From: Clavibacter californiensis
Lineage (GTDB): Bacteria; Actinomycetota; Actinomycetes; Actinomycetales; Microbacteriaceae
DNA: 64,000 nucleotides
Reading direction: 5' to 3'
NCBI RefSeq assembly: GCF_021952865.1
Contig: NZ_CP040792.1
Location: forward strand, 744,001-808,000
Shown: piece by piece, positions 55,114 through 63,215 of the stretch
Layout of the letters: each line of letters opens with the position of its first letter
How positions within the stretch are numbered: position 1 is the stretch's first letter
Notes under the pieces: generated by a model
The model's database searches: none
The model's input: the letters and a program-made list of their open reading frames with translations, nothing else
What the model was told of the DNA's origin: nothing
Translations under genes and position numbers: made by a program

Positions 55114-55119
55114 AACCTA
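55114..55119 (-). promoter_or_regulatory. -10 element of the SQR-like gene, leaderless
   Basis: On the minus strand TAGGTT, then 6 bases, then the ATG at 55107. No ribosome-binding sequence lies between. Same arrangement as at five other genes in this window. Confidence 0.55.
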
Positions 55120-55341
55120 GGCCGGGTGCGCGGCATGCGTCCGGCTGCCCGGTGACGCGCGCGGCGGGATCCGGGCTCGCGCCCTGGCCGGGCTCGTGCC
55201 CTGGCCGGAATGCGCACGGCGCGCGCCGCCCGGTGGCCGCCCAGCGAAGCCCGGCCGCTGCCGCCTGGAGGAACGCTGGACGTCTGGGACGACCCGGGCG
55301 CCTCCGCCGTCTCCTTGACGTGCCGGTCATCCAGCCGGCAC

Positions 55342-55365
55342 CGCGATCCCGCATCCGGGATCGCG
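55342..55365 (+). promoter_or_regulatory. 5'-leader hairpin before the first Asp23 gene
   Basis: 9-bp stem CGCGATCCC / GGGATCGCG with a 6-base loop, ending 23 bases before the Asp23 ATG, preceded by a shorter repeat TGCCGG..CCGGCA (55321-55340). Further upstream (about 55166-55203) GGGCTCG-C/T-GCCCTGGCCGG occurs twice in tandem. This 281-base gap otherwise holds no gene. It may be a regulatory leader or a terminator-like element. Confidence 0.4.
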
Positions 55366-55388
55366 CCGTTGAGCATCAGGAGCACCAC

Positions 55389-55835
55389 ATGACCGACGTC
55401 ACCCCCGCCACCGCCTCCAGCCGCGCCGCCGCCAAGCACACCCCCGCCGGCTCCGCCTCGGGCAAGAACACGATCGCCGACGGCGTCGTGGAGAAGGTCG
55501 CCGGCATCGCGGCCCGCCAGGTCCCCGGCGTGCACGACCTCGGCAACGGCGCGGCCCGGGCCGTCGGCGCGATCCGCAACGTCATCGGCCAGCAGGACCG
55601 CGGCCAGGGCATCTCCGTCGAGGTCGGCGAGAAGCAGGTCGCCGCGGACATCGTCGTGGTCGCCGAGTACCCCGTCGCGCTGCAGGACCTGGCCGACCGG
55701 ATCCGCGAGTCCGTCACCGACGCGATCTCGCAGGTCGTCGGCATGGACGTCGCCGAGGTCAACGTCACCGTCTCCGACGTGCACATCCCGTCGGACGACA
55801 AGGACGAGGACGACTCCACGCGCCGCGTCCAGTAG
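55389..55835 (+). CDS. Asp23/Gls24 family envelope stress protein
   Basis: 148 aa. Alkaline-shock-protein 23 fold over residues about 25-125 (IADGVVEKVAGIAARQVPGV, then ISVEVGEKQVAADIVVVAEY, and VAEVNVTVSDVHIP), with a Ser/Ala-rich N-terminus and an acidic tail. ATG at 55389 with AGGAGC 6 bases upstream. Asp23 proteins accumulate in alkaline and cell-wall stress and gather beneath the membrane. It forms a block with an aquaporin gene and a second Asp23 protein. A terminator hairpin follows the gene, so it may be expressed alone. Confidence 0.88.
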   Translation: MTDVTPATASSRAAAKHTPAGSASGKNTIADGVVEKVAGIAARQVPGVHDLGNGAARAVGAIRNVIGQQDRGQGISVEVGEKQVAADIVVVAEYPVALQDLADRIRESVTDAISQVVGMDVAEVNVTVSDVHIPSDDKDEDDSTRRVQ

Positions 55836-55846
55836 CACCGCCCGCT

Positions 55847-55875
55847 GACGGGACCGGGCACGCCCCGGTCCCGTC
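55847..55875 (+). terminator. Terminator after the first Asp23 gene
   Basis: Perfect 12-bp stem GACGGGACCGGG / CCCGGTCCCGTC with a 5-base loop, 12 bases after the stop codon. Confidence 0.75.
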
Positions 55876-56057
55876 GCCGTGCGCAGGCCGCACCCGAGAC
55901 GGCCCGCGCCACCCGCAGCGCACAGCGCCCAGCACGAGGCGCCCGACACCGAGCACGCAGCACCCTCCGGAGCATCCCCCGCACCGACGGGAGCGCCATC
56001 CGACGCTCCCACCCCGCATCCACCCGCGCTCCACGTTCCCGACAGAGGACCCGACCG

Positions 56058-56876
56058 ATGAGCAAGTCGACCGCCACGACGAAGGCACCCCGCGACACCC
56101 CGGCCCAGGGCCGCGGCCAGAAGGCCGCATCCGCCGGCGACCGCCCGTCCGCCGCCGCCCGCTGGGGCGCGGAGGCGTTCGGCACGTTCCTCCTCGTGTT
56201 CGGCGGCGTCGGCACGGCGCTCTACGCGTCCGCCTTCCCCGACGTCGGCAACGCCACGGGCGTCGGCTTCCTCGGCGTCGCGCTCGCGTTCGGCCTCACG
56301 GTCATGGCGGGCGTCGCCGCGGTCGGCGGTATCTCCGGCGGCCACTTCAACCCCGCCGTCAGCGTCGGACTCGCATTTGCGCGCCGCATCGGCTGGCGAG
56401 AGGTGCCCGGCTACGTGGTCGCGCAGCTCGTCGGCGGGATCCTCGGATCCAGCGCCCTCGCGCTCATCGCCTCCGACGGCCCCGCCGGCTACCTCGCGTC
56501 GAAGCAGGACGCGGGCTTCGCGTCCAACGGCTTCGGCGGCGCATCGCCCGGCGGCTTCGGCCTCGGGGCCGTGCTGCTCGTCGAGGTGATCCTCACCGCC
56601 GTCTTCGTGACCGTGATCCTCGCCGTCACCGGCCAGAAGGCGTACGCGGCCGTGGCGCCCATCGTCATCGGGCTCACGCTCACCCTGATCCATCTCATCA
56701 GCATCCCGGTCAGCAACACGTCCGTGAACCCGGCCCGCTCCATCGCGGCCGCGATCTACGGCGGGCCCGTCGCGCTCGGCCAGGTGTGGGCGTTCATCGT
56801 CGCGCCGCTGGTCGGCGCCGCGATCGCCGGCCTCGCGCACCGCGCGCTGGCCCGCGCCGCCGACGTCCCGGCCTGA
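56058..56876 (+). CDS. aqpZ: Aquaporin (MIP family), AqpZ-like
   Basis: 272 aa with a 35-residue hydrophilic N-terminal extension followed by six membrane helices. The two NPA boxes are present: GGHFNPAVSVGLA (about residue 98) and VSNTSVNPARSI (about residue 218). The residue before the second box and the His in ISGGHFNPA and TLIHLISIPV fit a water-selective AqpZ rather than a glycerol channel. Inserted between two Asp23-family genes, suggesting a role in osmotic or desiccation stress. A 182-bp gap before it (after a terminator) may hold its promoter; GAGGA lies shortly before the ATG. Confidence 0.87.
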   Translation: MSKSTATTKAPRDTPAQGRGQKAASAGDRPSAAARWGAEAFGTFLLVFGGVGTALYASAFPDVGNATGVGFLGVALAFGLTVMAGVAAVGGISGGHFNPAVSVGLAFARRIGWREVPGYVVAQLVGGILGSSALALIASDGPAGYLASKQDAGFASNGFGGASPGGFGLGAVLLVEVILTAVFVTVILAVTGQKAYAAVAPIVIGLTLTLIHLISIPVSNTSVNPARSIAAAIYGGPVALGQVWAFIVAPLVGAAIAGLAHRALARAADVPA

Positions 56877-56967
56877 TCCGCCCCCCCTGCCGCCGCGTCC
56901 CGCCCGGCGCAGCGGCGGGCACCCGCACCCATCCCGCACCGCACCGCACGACCGAAGGAGCACCGCC

Positions 56968-57981
56968 GTGAACGACGCCGCACCCGCCATCCGTCCCATC
57001 GACCTGACCGGCATCGACGCCGCGCACCCGGAGGGGGAGACGACCGCGCACCGGGTGGGCGTCGCCGCGGCCGAGACCGCCGCGGGCGTCACCGGCGTCC
57101 ACCACCTCGGCGGCACGGCCGCGCGGGCGCTCGACGCGGCGTCCCGGGCGATCCGCGGCACGAGCACCGGCCCCGGCGTCACGGTCTCCGAGGAGGCCGG
57201 CGGCACCGTGATCGACATCGACCTCGTGGTCGAGTACCCGACGCCCGTGCAGGACGTCGTCGACGAGACGCGCGAGCAGGTCGCCCGTGCGGCCCGCCAG
57301 ATCGCGCCCGGAGCGGTGCGTGTGAACATCCGCGTGATCGACGTGCACGGTCCGTTCGACGACGAGCAGTCGCCCGCGGGGGCCGCGCTGGAGAGGGCGA
57401 AGGACGCCGGTTCCGACGCGCTCGAGAAGGCGAAGGACGCCGGTTCCGACGCGCTGGACAAGGCCAAGGCGGCCGGATCCGAGGGTCTCGAGAAGGCCAA
57501 GGCGGCCGGGTCCGAGGGTCTCGAGAAGGCCAAGGCCGCCGGGTCCGAGGCCGCCGACCGTGCCCGCGAGGCCGGGGACCGCATCCAGGACGCGTCCGCT
57601 GACGCCGCCGCCCGCGCGCAGGACGCCGGATCGCGCGCCGCCGACGCAGCGAAGGGGATCGGTGCGGAGGCGGCCGACCGCGCGAAAGCCGCGGGCGCCG
57701 TGCTCGCCGACTCCGCGAAGGCGGACGTCGAGGAGACCCGGGAGGCGGCTGAGCAGCGCGACGCCGACGATGCGTCCGCCGACGACGCGGCTGACTTCGA
57801 CACGTACGCCGCGCCCACCGGATCCGCCCCCGAGGTCACGGTGGTCGTCGACGGTCACGGCGACGGCACGACACGCGTCGAGGTCGACGGCCCCGCCACG
57901 GTGGAGGTCCAGGGCGACCGCGTCGAGGTCGACGGCGCCGCCGCGACCCGCGACGACGACGAGGCCGCCGACCGCTCCTAG
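56968..57981 (+). CDS. Asp23/Gls24-type protein with LEA-like 11-residue repeats
   Basis: 337 aa from a GTG (GAAGGAG in front). Residues about 25-130 form an Asp23 domain (VGVAAAETAAGVTGVHHLG, ISVIDVHGPFDDE-like end). Residues 140-194 are five tandem 11-mers of the form ALEKAKDAGSD / GLEKAKAAGSE, continued by degenerate repeats (AADRAREAGD, AADRAKAAG) to about 255, then an acidic region and a C-terminal beta-like stretch (VTVVVDGHGDGTTRVEVDG). The 11-residue amphipathic repeat with A, K, D/E and G resembles group 3 LEA desiccation proteins. It is the third member of the Asp23-aquaporin cassette (92 bp after aqpZ). Confidence 0.82.
   Translation: MNDAAPAIRPIDLTGIDAAHPEGETTAHRVGVAAAETAAGVTGVHHLGGTAARALDAASRAIRGTSTGPGVTVSEEAGGTVIDIDLVVEYPTPVQDVVDETREQVARAARQIAPGAVRVNIRVIDVHGPFDDEQSPAGAALERAKDAGSDALEKAKDAGSDALDKAKAAGSEGLEKAKAAGSEGLEKAKAAGSEAADRAREAGDRIQDASADAAARAQDAGSRAADAAKGIGAEAADRAKAAGAVLADSAKADVEETREAAEQRDADDASADDAADFDTYAAPTGSAPEVTVVVDGHGDGTTRVEVDGPATVEVQGDRVEVDGAAATRDDDEAADRS
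57385..57549 (+). repeat. Five 33-bp tandem repeats inside the Asp23-LEA gene
   Basis: Each 33-bp unit encodes 11 residues such as ALEKAKDAGSD; copies 4 and 5 are almost identical in DNA. The repeat keeps the frame, so recombination would lengthen or shorten the helix without breaking it. Confidence 0.8.
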
Positions 57982-58005
57982 CGGTCGGCAGGCCGGGGCG
58001 CGCCG

Positions 58006-58578
58006 CTACCGCCCGATGCCCGCGAGCGAGCCGGCGGTCGTGCCCGCGGGATCGCCGATGATGCAGTCCACGGTGCGGTCACCCGTGCTCCAGCTGTCGC
58101 CGGTCGGCTTGTGCCCCTGGAAGTCGTAGATCGAGTCCTGGTGGTCGAAGCCGATGAAGGGCCCGAACGCGGAACCGCACAGGTCGTCGGCCTGCGCGTC
58201 CACGGCGTCGTCGCCGGGGAAGTCACCGCCCGTCAGGGTGGGAGCTGCGTACACCTCGAAGTCGTGCGGGTCGGAGCACGGCACCGTGCTCACGTCGTCC
58301 ACCTCGTGCGAATGCGCCGAGTGGTCGTCGCTCGCGGGGTGCGCATCGGCCGCGTCCTGCTCGATCACGGCGGCCGACGCTGCGTCGTCGAGGCAGTCGC
58401 CCTGGCGCAGCGTCAAGACGTCCGTCGTGCCGCCGGCCGTGATGGATCCGTCGTCGTCGCGCGTCTCGGCGTGCGGCACGAGGTCGGCGAGCTGCTGCAG
58501 CGTGCACCCGCTGAGCGCGGCGGCGAGGAGGACGGCCGCGAACGCGGAGGGCAGGATGCGGCGGGCGGCGACGGCCAT
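58006..58578 (-). CDS. Septum-formation-domain-like lipoprotein
   Basis: 190 aa. Signal with lipobox LSGCT (Cys near residue 25), then one domain with four conserved cysteines (QGDCLDD, VPCSDPHDFEVYAA, DLCGSAF, VDCIIGD). The pair RQGDCLDD and PCSDPHDFEVYA is the signature of the septum formation (PF13845-type) domain of actinobacterial lipoproteins. The middle has a His/Asp-rich insertion (DAHPASDDHSAHSHEVDD). The name comes from linkage with division genes in relatives; the true role is unknown. It faces the Asp23-LEA gene tail to tail, 24 bp apart. Confidence 0.78.
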   Translation of the reverse strand: MAVAARRILPSAFAAVLLAAALSGCTLQQLADLVPHAETRDDDGSITAGGTTDVLTLRQGDCLDDAASAAVIEQDAADAHPASDDHSAHSHEVDDVSTVPCSDPHDFEVYAAPTLTGGDFPGDDAVDAQADDLCGSAFGPFIGFDHQDSIYDFQGHKPTGDSWSTGDRTVDCIIGDPAGTTAGSLAGIGR

Positions 58579-58669
58579 GGGGGGTCCTCGGGTTCGGGGA
58601 GCGGATCGGGCTCACCGAAGCGTCGCCGCTCGGCTGCGCGCGCGAGTTCCGCGCGAGGGATCCGCGGCG

Positions 58670-59122
58670 TCAGTCGAACCGCGCGCCGCCCGGCCGCGAC
58701 CGACCAGCGGTCATGACCACGTAGACGATCAGCCCGAGGACCGGGATGAACGTGATGAAGATCCACGTGCCGCTGCGGTCGACGTCGTGCAGCCGCCGCC
58801 ATGAGACGGCCAGCGCCGGGATGAAGACCGCCAGCTGGAGCACGGCGAGCACGGCGCTCCAGGAGTCGACGATGGCCAGCTCGTCGAGGAGACCGAGACC
58901 CCCGAGCGGCTCCCGGCGGTCGGCGTTCACGCTGCTCAGGGTCTGGAGGGCGGACGTGCCGACGACGCTCGTGAGGATCCACCACCAGAACTCGCTCCGG
59001 CTGGCGCGGCCGCGGAAGGTCGCGTACTTGAGGAAGAACCTCCGCATCGCCTCCTGCCAGGACGCGCCGTACAGCGGCAGCTCGAGGTGCGTGCGGGATC
59101 CGGGCGGCGTCGCGTCGGTCAT
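58670..59122 (-). CDS. DUF805 membrane protein
   Basis: 150 aa with four hydrophobic segments. It shows the DUF805 pattern: FFLKYATFRGRASRSEFWWW at the N-terminus, SWRRLHDVDRSGTW in the middle, and a last segment FITFIPVLGLIVYVVMTAGR. Function unknown; widespread in bacteria. The ATG at 59122 is supported by a leaderless promoter rather than a ribosome-binding site. No operon partner. Confidence 0.88.
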   Translation of the reverse strand: MTDATPPGSRTHLELPLYGASWQEAMRRFFLKYATFRGRASRSEFWWWILTSVVGTSALQTLSSVNADRREPLGGLGLLDELAIVDSWSAVLAVLQLAVFIPALAVSWRRLHDVDRSGTWIFITFIPVLGLIVYVVMTAGRSRPGGARFD

Positions 59123-59128
59123 GCGTCG

Positions 59129-59134
59129 ACCGTA
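59129..59134 (-). promoter_or_regulatory. -10 element of the DUF805 gene, leaderless
   Basis: Minus strand TACGGT, 6 bases, then the ATG at 59122. No Shine-Dalgarno sequence. Confidence 0.5.
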
Positions 59135-59204
59135 CGCGGGCCCGGCCGCATCCGCGGGGGAGCGGACGCGGCCGGGCGGTCGAGGGCGCGGGGTCGGGGC
59201 GCGA

Positions 59205-59672
59205 TCACACCACCGAGAGCCCCAGCACCGCGAGCGCCCCGAACGCGATGCCCCAGACGGCGATCGCGATCGTCTCCCAGATCAGCACCGCGCGCGGGCG
59301 GGCCCCGAAGGAGACCATCGCGGCCGACGTGAAGTGCGTGGGCACCAGGAGCGGGCCGAGGAGGCTGACGCCCGGCACGCCGTAGCGGTCGAACGTGCGG
59401 CGGATCTTGGCGCGCCTCGGCGTCTCCTCCTTCGCGCTGTCGCGCGTGAGCCGTGAGCGCGTGCGCGACGCGACCAGCACGATCATCGCCACGACGGCGA
59501 CGTTCCCGACCACCGCCGCGAGCACCGCGATCGCGACGTGCTGGCCGCTGATCACGCCGACCACGGCGGCGAACTCGACCTCGAGGAACGGGATCATCGC
59601 GGTGACCATGACCCCGAACCAGCGGAGCAGCTCCGGCAGCCCGTTCGTGAAGTCCTGCAGCGCGTCGATCAT
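59205..59672 (-). CDS. Small multidrug-export-type membrane protein
   Basis: 155 aa, four or five hydrophobic segments. It fits the small multi-drug export family: MVTAMIPFLEVEFAAVVGVI (the P-x-x-E-x-R/E motif region) near residue 22, and GVPGVSLLGPLLVPTHFTSA in the second half, with a charged loop between. The substrate is unproven even for the family. The ATG overlaps the stop of the ABC permease gene by 4 bases, so it is coupled to the exporter operon. Confidence 0.8.
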   Translation of the reverse strand: MIDALQDFTNGLPELLRWFGVMVTAMIPFLEVEFAAVVGVISGQHVAIAVLAAVVGNVAVVAMIVLVASRTRSRLTRDSAKEETPRRAKIRRTFDRYGVPGVSLLGPLLVPTHFTSAAMVSFGARPRAVLIWETIAIAVWGIAFGALAVLGLSVV

Positions 59673-60802
59673 GCCTTCAGCGCCTCACGCAGCTTCACGC
59701 GGGATCCGGTGCGGAGCAGCGAGTTGCTGTAGATCCGGGATCCGAGGGCCACGACCACGGCGGTCGTCGCGATGAGCACGGCGAGAGACACGAGCGGCTC
59801 CCACCACTGGGCCTCGCCGAGGAACAGCCGCATCGGCATCCCGACCGGGGCGGAGAACGGGATGTACGACATGACCGTCATCACCACGGGGTTGTCGTTG
59901 AAGAAGATGACCGCGAAGTACGGGATCATCACGAGGTACGTGACCGGGGCCGTGACGGCTCCCACGTCCTCCTGGCGGGAGACGAGCGAGGCCGCGGCCG
60001 CGAAGAGCGACGCGAGCAGCACGAACCCGAAGAGGAAGAACACGACGAACCAGATCACCGCGGGGCCGACGATCGCGAGCAGCGCGGTCTGCTCGGTCAC
60101 GAGGAGGCCGACGCCCGTCATGAGGGCGATGAGCGCGATCTGCGCGAACGCCAGGATGCTGTTGCCCAGCACCTTGCCGGCGAGCAGCGCGCGCACGGGG
60201 ATGGTCGACATGAGCAGCTCGACCACGCGGGTCTGCTTCTCCTCGACCACGCTCTGGGCGATGATCTGCCCGAACGTCAGCGCCGAGATGAAGAACACGA
60301 CGCCGAACGCGAGCGCCACGATGTAGGCGATGGCGGGATTCGTGGTCGGCTCGTCGAGGAGCTCGACGCGCGGGGTGTCCGTGAGTGCGCTGACGACTCC
60401 GTCGGGGGCGGAGGTGTCGCCGATCACGAGCACGGCGCCGTCGGAGTCGGCCTGCGTGTCGGGGACGACCGCGGCCTCCACGTCGCCGTCGCGCACCATC
60501 GCCTGCGCGTCCTCGACGCTGTCGGCGGGCACGCCCTCGAGCGACTCGGCGCCGGACACGGCCTGCTGGGCGGAACCGACGACGGCGACGCGCGTCGGGT
60601 CGCTGCCGCCGCCGGGACCGCCGTTCGCGGTGAGGAAGCCGCTCACGATGATGGAGGCGAGGATCCCGACCAGCAGGATCCCCGTGCTGATGAGGAACGA
60701 CTTGCTGCGCAGGCGCATGCGCACCTCGCGGCCCGTCACGAGCATCGTGGACTGGGCGAACGTCGGGGCCGTGCCCCGTCGGGTGGTGCTGGTGGTGCTC
60801 AC
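59669..60802 (-). CDS. ABC-2 type exporter permease, NatB-like
   Basis: 377 aa. N-terminal membrane helix (FLISTGILLVGILASIIVSG), a long extracytoplasmic domain (about 50-165), and five further helices in the C-terminal half, the layout of ABC-2 permeases of the NatB/YhaP type. VSRQEDVGAVTAP near residue 275 is a typical conserved loop. It overlaps both the ATPase gene and the small export gene by 4 bases. The complex probably exports a small ion or a peptide; the cargo is not evident. Confidence 0.85.
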   Translation of the reverse strand: MSTTSTTRRGTAPTFAQSTMLVTGREVRMRLRSKSFLISTGILLVGILASIIVSGFLTANGGPGGGSDPTRVAVVGSAQQAVSGAESLEGVPADSVEDAQAMVRDGDVEAAVVPDTQADSDGAVLVIGDTSAPDGVVSALTDTPRVELLDEPTTNPAIAYIVALAFGVVFFISALTFGQIIAQSVVEEKQTRVVELLMSTIPVRALLAGKVLGNSILAFAQIALIALMTGVGLLVTEQTALLAIVGPAVIWFVVFFLFGFVLLASLFAAAASLVSRQEDVGAVTAPVTYLVMIPYFAVIFFNDNPVVMTVMSYIPFSAPVGMPMRLFLGEAQWWEPLVSLAVLIATTAVVVALGSRIYSNSLLRTGSRVKLREALKA

Positions 60803-61680
60803 TGGACGACCTCCTGGAAGATCTCGCTGAGGGTGGGGCGGCGGCGGGTGAACCCGGTGACGGATCCGCGGGAGACGGCCTCGGCGAGCACGCGCTGGCG
60901 CGCCTCCTCGTCGGCCTCGAAGAGCACGTAGCCGCCGTCGAACTCGACGACCTCGACGCCGGGCACGTCGCGCACCCAGCCGCCGTCGCCCGAGATCTGC
61001 AGCTCCGTGAGGGGGCGGCTGTGCTGGTCGCGCAGCTCCTCGCGGTCGCCCGATGCGCGGATCCGGCCCTCAGCGATGACGACGACGTCGTCGCAGAGGC
61101 GCTCCACGATGTCGAGCTGGTGCGAGGAGAAGAGCACGGGCACGCCCTGCGCGGCCCGCTCGGTGAGGACGCCGAGCACGGTCTCGACCGCGATCGGGTC
61201 GAGGCCCGAGAACGGCTCGTCGAGCACGAGCACCTCGGGGTCGTGCACGAGGCTCGCGGCGATCTGCGCCCGCTGCTGGTTGCCGAGCGACAGCGACTCG
61301 ATGGGGTCGTTCCGGCGCTCGCCGAGGCTGAGCCGCTCGAGCAGCCGCTCGGTGCTCGCGGTGGCGTCGGCGGCGCTCATGCCGTGCAGGCGGCCGAGGT
61401 AGACGATCTGCTCCTGCAGCTTCATCTTCGGGTAGAGGCCGCGCTCCTCGGGCATGTAGCCGAAGGTGCGGCGGCTGGAGGTGCCGAGGTCGCTCCCGTT
61501 CAGCGAGACGGTGCCGGAGTCGGCGGTGAGCACGCCGAGCATGATCCGCATGGTGGTGGTCTTGCCGGCGCCGTTGCCGCCGACGAAGCCGGTCAGCCTC
61601 CCCGGCTTCACGGTGAAGGACACGTCGTCGAGGACCTTGCGGTCCCCGAACGATCGCGTGACGTTCTGGACTTCGAGCAC
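60799..61680 (-). CDS. ABC exporter ATP-binding protein, NatA-like
   Basis: 293 aa from the GTG at 61680, chosen because GAGGAGG lies 6 bases before it and the protein then starts VLEVQNVTRSFG, the usual beginning. Walker A GGNGAGKTTT (near residue 37), signature LSLGNQQRAQIA (LSGGQ variant with N), Walker B VLVLDEPFSGLDP, and the H-loop FSSHQ. C-terminal 60 residues (SEIFQEVVQ end) are typical of NatA-type subunits. First gene of a three-gene operon with the permease and the small export protein. Confidence 0.88.
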   Translation of the reverse strand: MLEVQNVTRSFGDRKVLDDVSFTVKPGRLTGFVGGNGAGKTTTMRIMLGVLTADSGTVSLNGSDLGTSSRRTFGYMPEERGLYPKMKLQEQIVYLGRLHGMSAADATASTERLLERLSLGERRNDPIESLSLGNQQRAQIAASLVHDPEVLVLDEPFSGLDPIAVETVLGVLTERAAQGVPVLFSSHQLDIVERLCDDVVVIAEGRIRASGDREELRDQHSRPLTELQISGDGGWVRDVPGVEVVEFDGGYVLFEADEEARQRVLAEAVSRGSVTGFTRRRPTLSEIFQEVVQ

Positions 61681-61881
61681 GAATGGCCTCCTCGGTGGGC
61701 GTCGGTGATCCGTGCTGCTCACGCTAGGTGCGGGGGCGCGCGGGGGAGTCCGCCGTGAGGGGGAACCGGGTGGGGGAACCGGGTGGGGGATGGGTCGCGC
61801 GCCGCGGCGACGGGGCGCGGATGGGGCGCGGTCGCGGCGGATGGGGGCGCGGCCGGCGGTGATCCGCGGCCCGGTCCCTCC

Positions 61882-61887
61882 TAGGGT
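61882..61887 (+). promoter_or_regulatory. -10 element of a small membrane-protein gene, leaderless
   Basis: TAGGGT, 6 bases, ATG at 61894. No ribosome-binding site. Same hexamer as at phnF. Confidence 0.55.
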
Positions 61888-61893
61888 CGGGGC

Positions 61894-62334
61894 ATGCGCT
61901 TCCCCACCCTCGTCCAGGCCGTCGCCGACGGAGCCTCCGCGGCGGGATGCGTGCTCTTCGCGCTGATCGCCACGGGCGTCGGCACCGCGCCGCTCGCGAT
62001 CGGCGGTCTCGCGCTGCTGGGGCTGTCCGCGATCGTGCGGGTCGTCGCGATCGTGTGGGCGCGGCGCCGGCTCGCGCTCGTCGGCCGGGGTCGTGGCGCG
62101 TGGCCCCGGTGGATCCACGCCCTCTGGATCGTGCAGTGCCTCGCCTTCGTCGCGGGGCTGGTGCTCGCGCACTCGTCCGTCGGGGCTGTCGCGACCGCGG
62201 CGATCGTCGGCGTCGGCGTGGGGGTCACCTCGGCCGCGCTCGCGGGAGGGGCCGCCCGTCGCGCCGGGCGCGGATCCGGCGTCGACAGCGGCACGGGCTT
62301 CGTCGACTCCGCCGCCGTCACCGCCTACGCGTAG
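61894..62334 (+). CDS. Small hypothetical membrane protein
   Basis: 146 aa with four hydrophobic segments (SAAGCVLFALIATGVG, PLAIGGLALLGLSAIVRVVA, WIVQCLAFVAGLVLAH, VATAAIVGVGVGVTSAALAG), a basic loop in the middle and a short soluble tail. No family recognised. Codon use and composition match the neighbouring genes. It has a leaderless promoter and ends inside a palindrome that also contains the stop codon of the convergent lactonase gene. Confidence 0.7.
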   Translation: MRFPTLVQAVADGASAAGCVLFALIATGVGTAPLAIGGLALLGLSAIVRVVAIVWARRRLALVGRGRGAWPRWIHALWIVQCLAFVAGLVLAHSSVGAVATAAIVGVGVGVTSAALAGGAARRAGRGSGVDSGTGFVDSAAVTAYA

Positions 62335-62337
62335 GCG
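62322..62337. terminator. 16-bp palindrome holding the stop codons of two convergent genes
   Basis: CGCCTACGCGTAGGCG is a perfect palindrome. The rightward gene stops with its TAG and the leftward gene with its TAG on the other strand, so both proteins end in Ala-Tyr-Ala. As an RNA hairpin it is short (6 pairs at most), so a terminator role is only possible. Confidence 0.5.
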
Positions 62338-63215
62338 CTGGCGGCCGGCCCGGTGACGCCCGGCCGCACCGCGAACAGCATCCCCGCGCGCGGATGGCGG
62401 GCCGAGTCCTCGGCCGAGTAGCCCTCCTGCGAGGTCGTGATCACGAGGATGTCGCGGTCGGGCCCGACGAACGCGCAGCTCGAGACCTGGGGTGCGTCGA
62501 CCCGCACGGATCCCACGTGCTCGCCGGTCGAGGAGTAGCGGCGCACCTCGCCGCCGCCCCAGAGCGCGACCCAGAGGAAGCCCTCGTCGTCGACGCACAT
62601 GCCGTCGGGGTGGCCGTCGGCGGGGTCGATCTCGACCACCACCTCGGGATCCGCGAGGCCGCCCTCCTCCGTGACCCGGAAGCGCTGCACCCGCTGCGTG
62701 GTCGTGTCGATGTAGAGCATCTCGGCGCCGTCGGCGGAGAACGCGGTGCCGTTGGAGATGGTGACGCCCTCGAGCACGGTCGTCGCGACGCCCCGGTCGA
62801 GGAGGTACAGCGCGCCGGCGCCGGGCGTCTTGTCGAACGCCATGGACCCGGCCCAGAGGCGACCGCGCGGATCCACTTCGCCGTCGTTCATGCGGCGCCG
62901 GATGCCGTCGGCCGGGAGCACGTCCGCCATGGGGACCAGCTCGCCGTCCGCCGTCAGGCGGACGAAGCCGTCGCGCGCGGCGAGCACGTGGCCGCCGTCC
63001 GCGTGGCGGACCACCGCGCCGAGCGGACCGTCGACGTGCGTCTCGGTGACGGGCCCGACCGCGAGCGTGACCGGGTCGAACGTCGCCTCGCGCAGGATGC
63101 CCGCGTACTGGTCGGCCCAGAGCAGGGTGCCGCGCGCGGTGTCCCAGAGCGGCGCCTCGGCGTGCTCGGAGCGGACGGTGTCGAGCGGCTGCGCCTCCCA
63201 GGTCGTGACGGTCAT
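62325..63215 (-). CDS. SMP-30/gluconolactonase-type lactonase
   Basis: 296 aa six-bladed propeller of the SMP-30/LRE family, which opens sugar lactones. Metal-site residues are visible: the Glu of EHAEAPLWD (near residue 20), the Asn of ISNGTAFS (near residue 147) and the Asp of GHPDGMCVD (near residue 197). The ATG at 63215 overlaps the stop of the SDR gene upstream by 4 bases (ATGA), so the two act together in an oxidative sugar pathway: dehydrogenase makes a lactone, SMP-30 hydrolyses it. The likely sugar (L-fucose, L-arabinose or similar) is not determined. Its stop lies 10 bases inside the convergent gene. Confidence 0.88.
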   Translation of the reverse strand: MTVTTWEAQPLDTVRSEHAEAPLWDTARGTLLWADQYAGILREATFDPVTLAVGPVTETHVDGPLGAVVRHADGGHVLAARDGFVRLTADGELVPMADVLPADGIRRRMNDGEVDPRGRLWAGSMAFDKTPGAGALYLLDRGVATTVLEGVTISNGTAFSADGAEMLYIDTTTQRVQRFRVTEEGGLADPEVVVEIDPADGHPDGMCVDDEGFLWVALWGGGEVRRYSSTGEHVGSVRVDAPQVSSCAFVGPDRDILVITTSQEGYSAEDSARHPRAGMLFAVRPGVTGPAASAYA

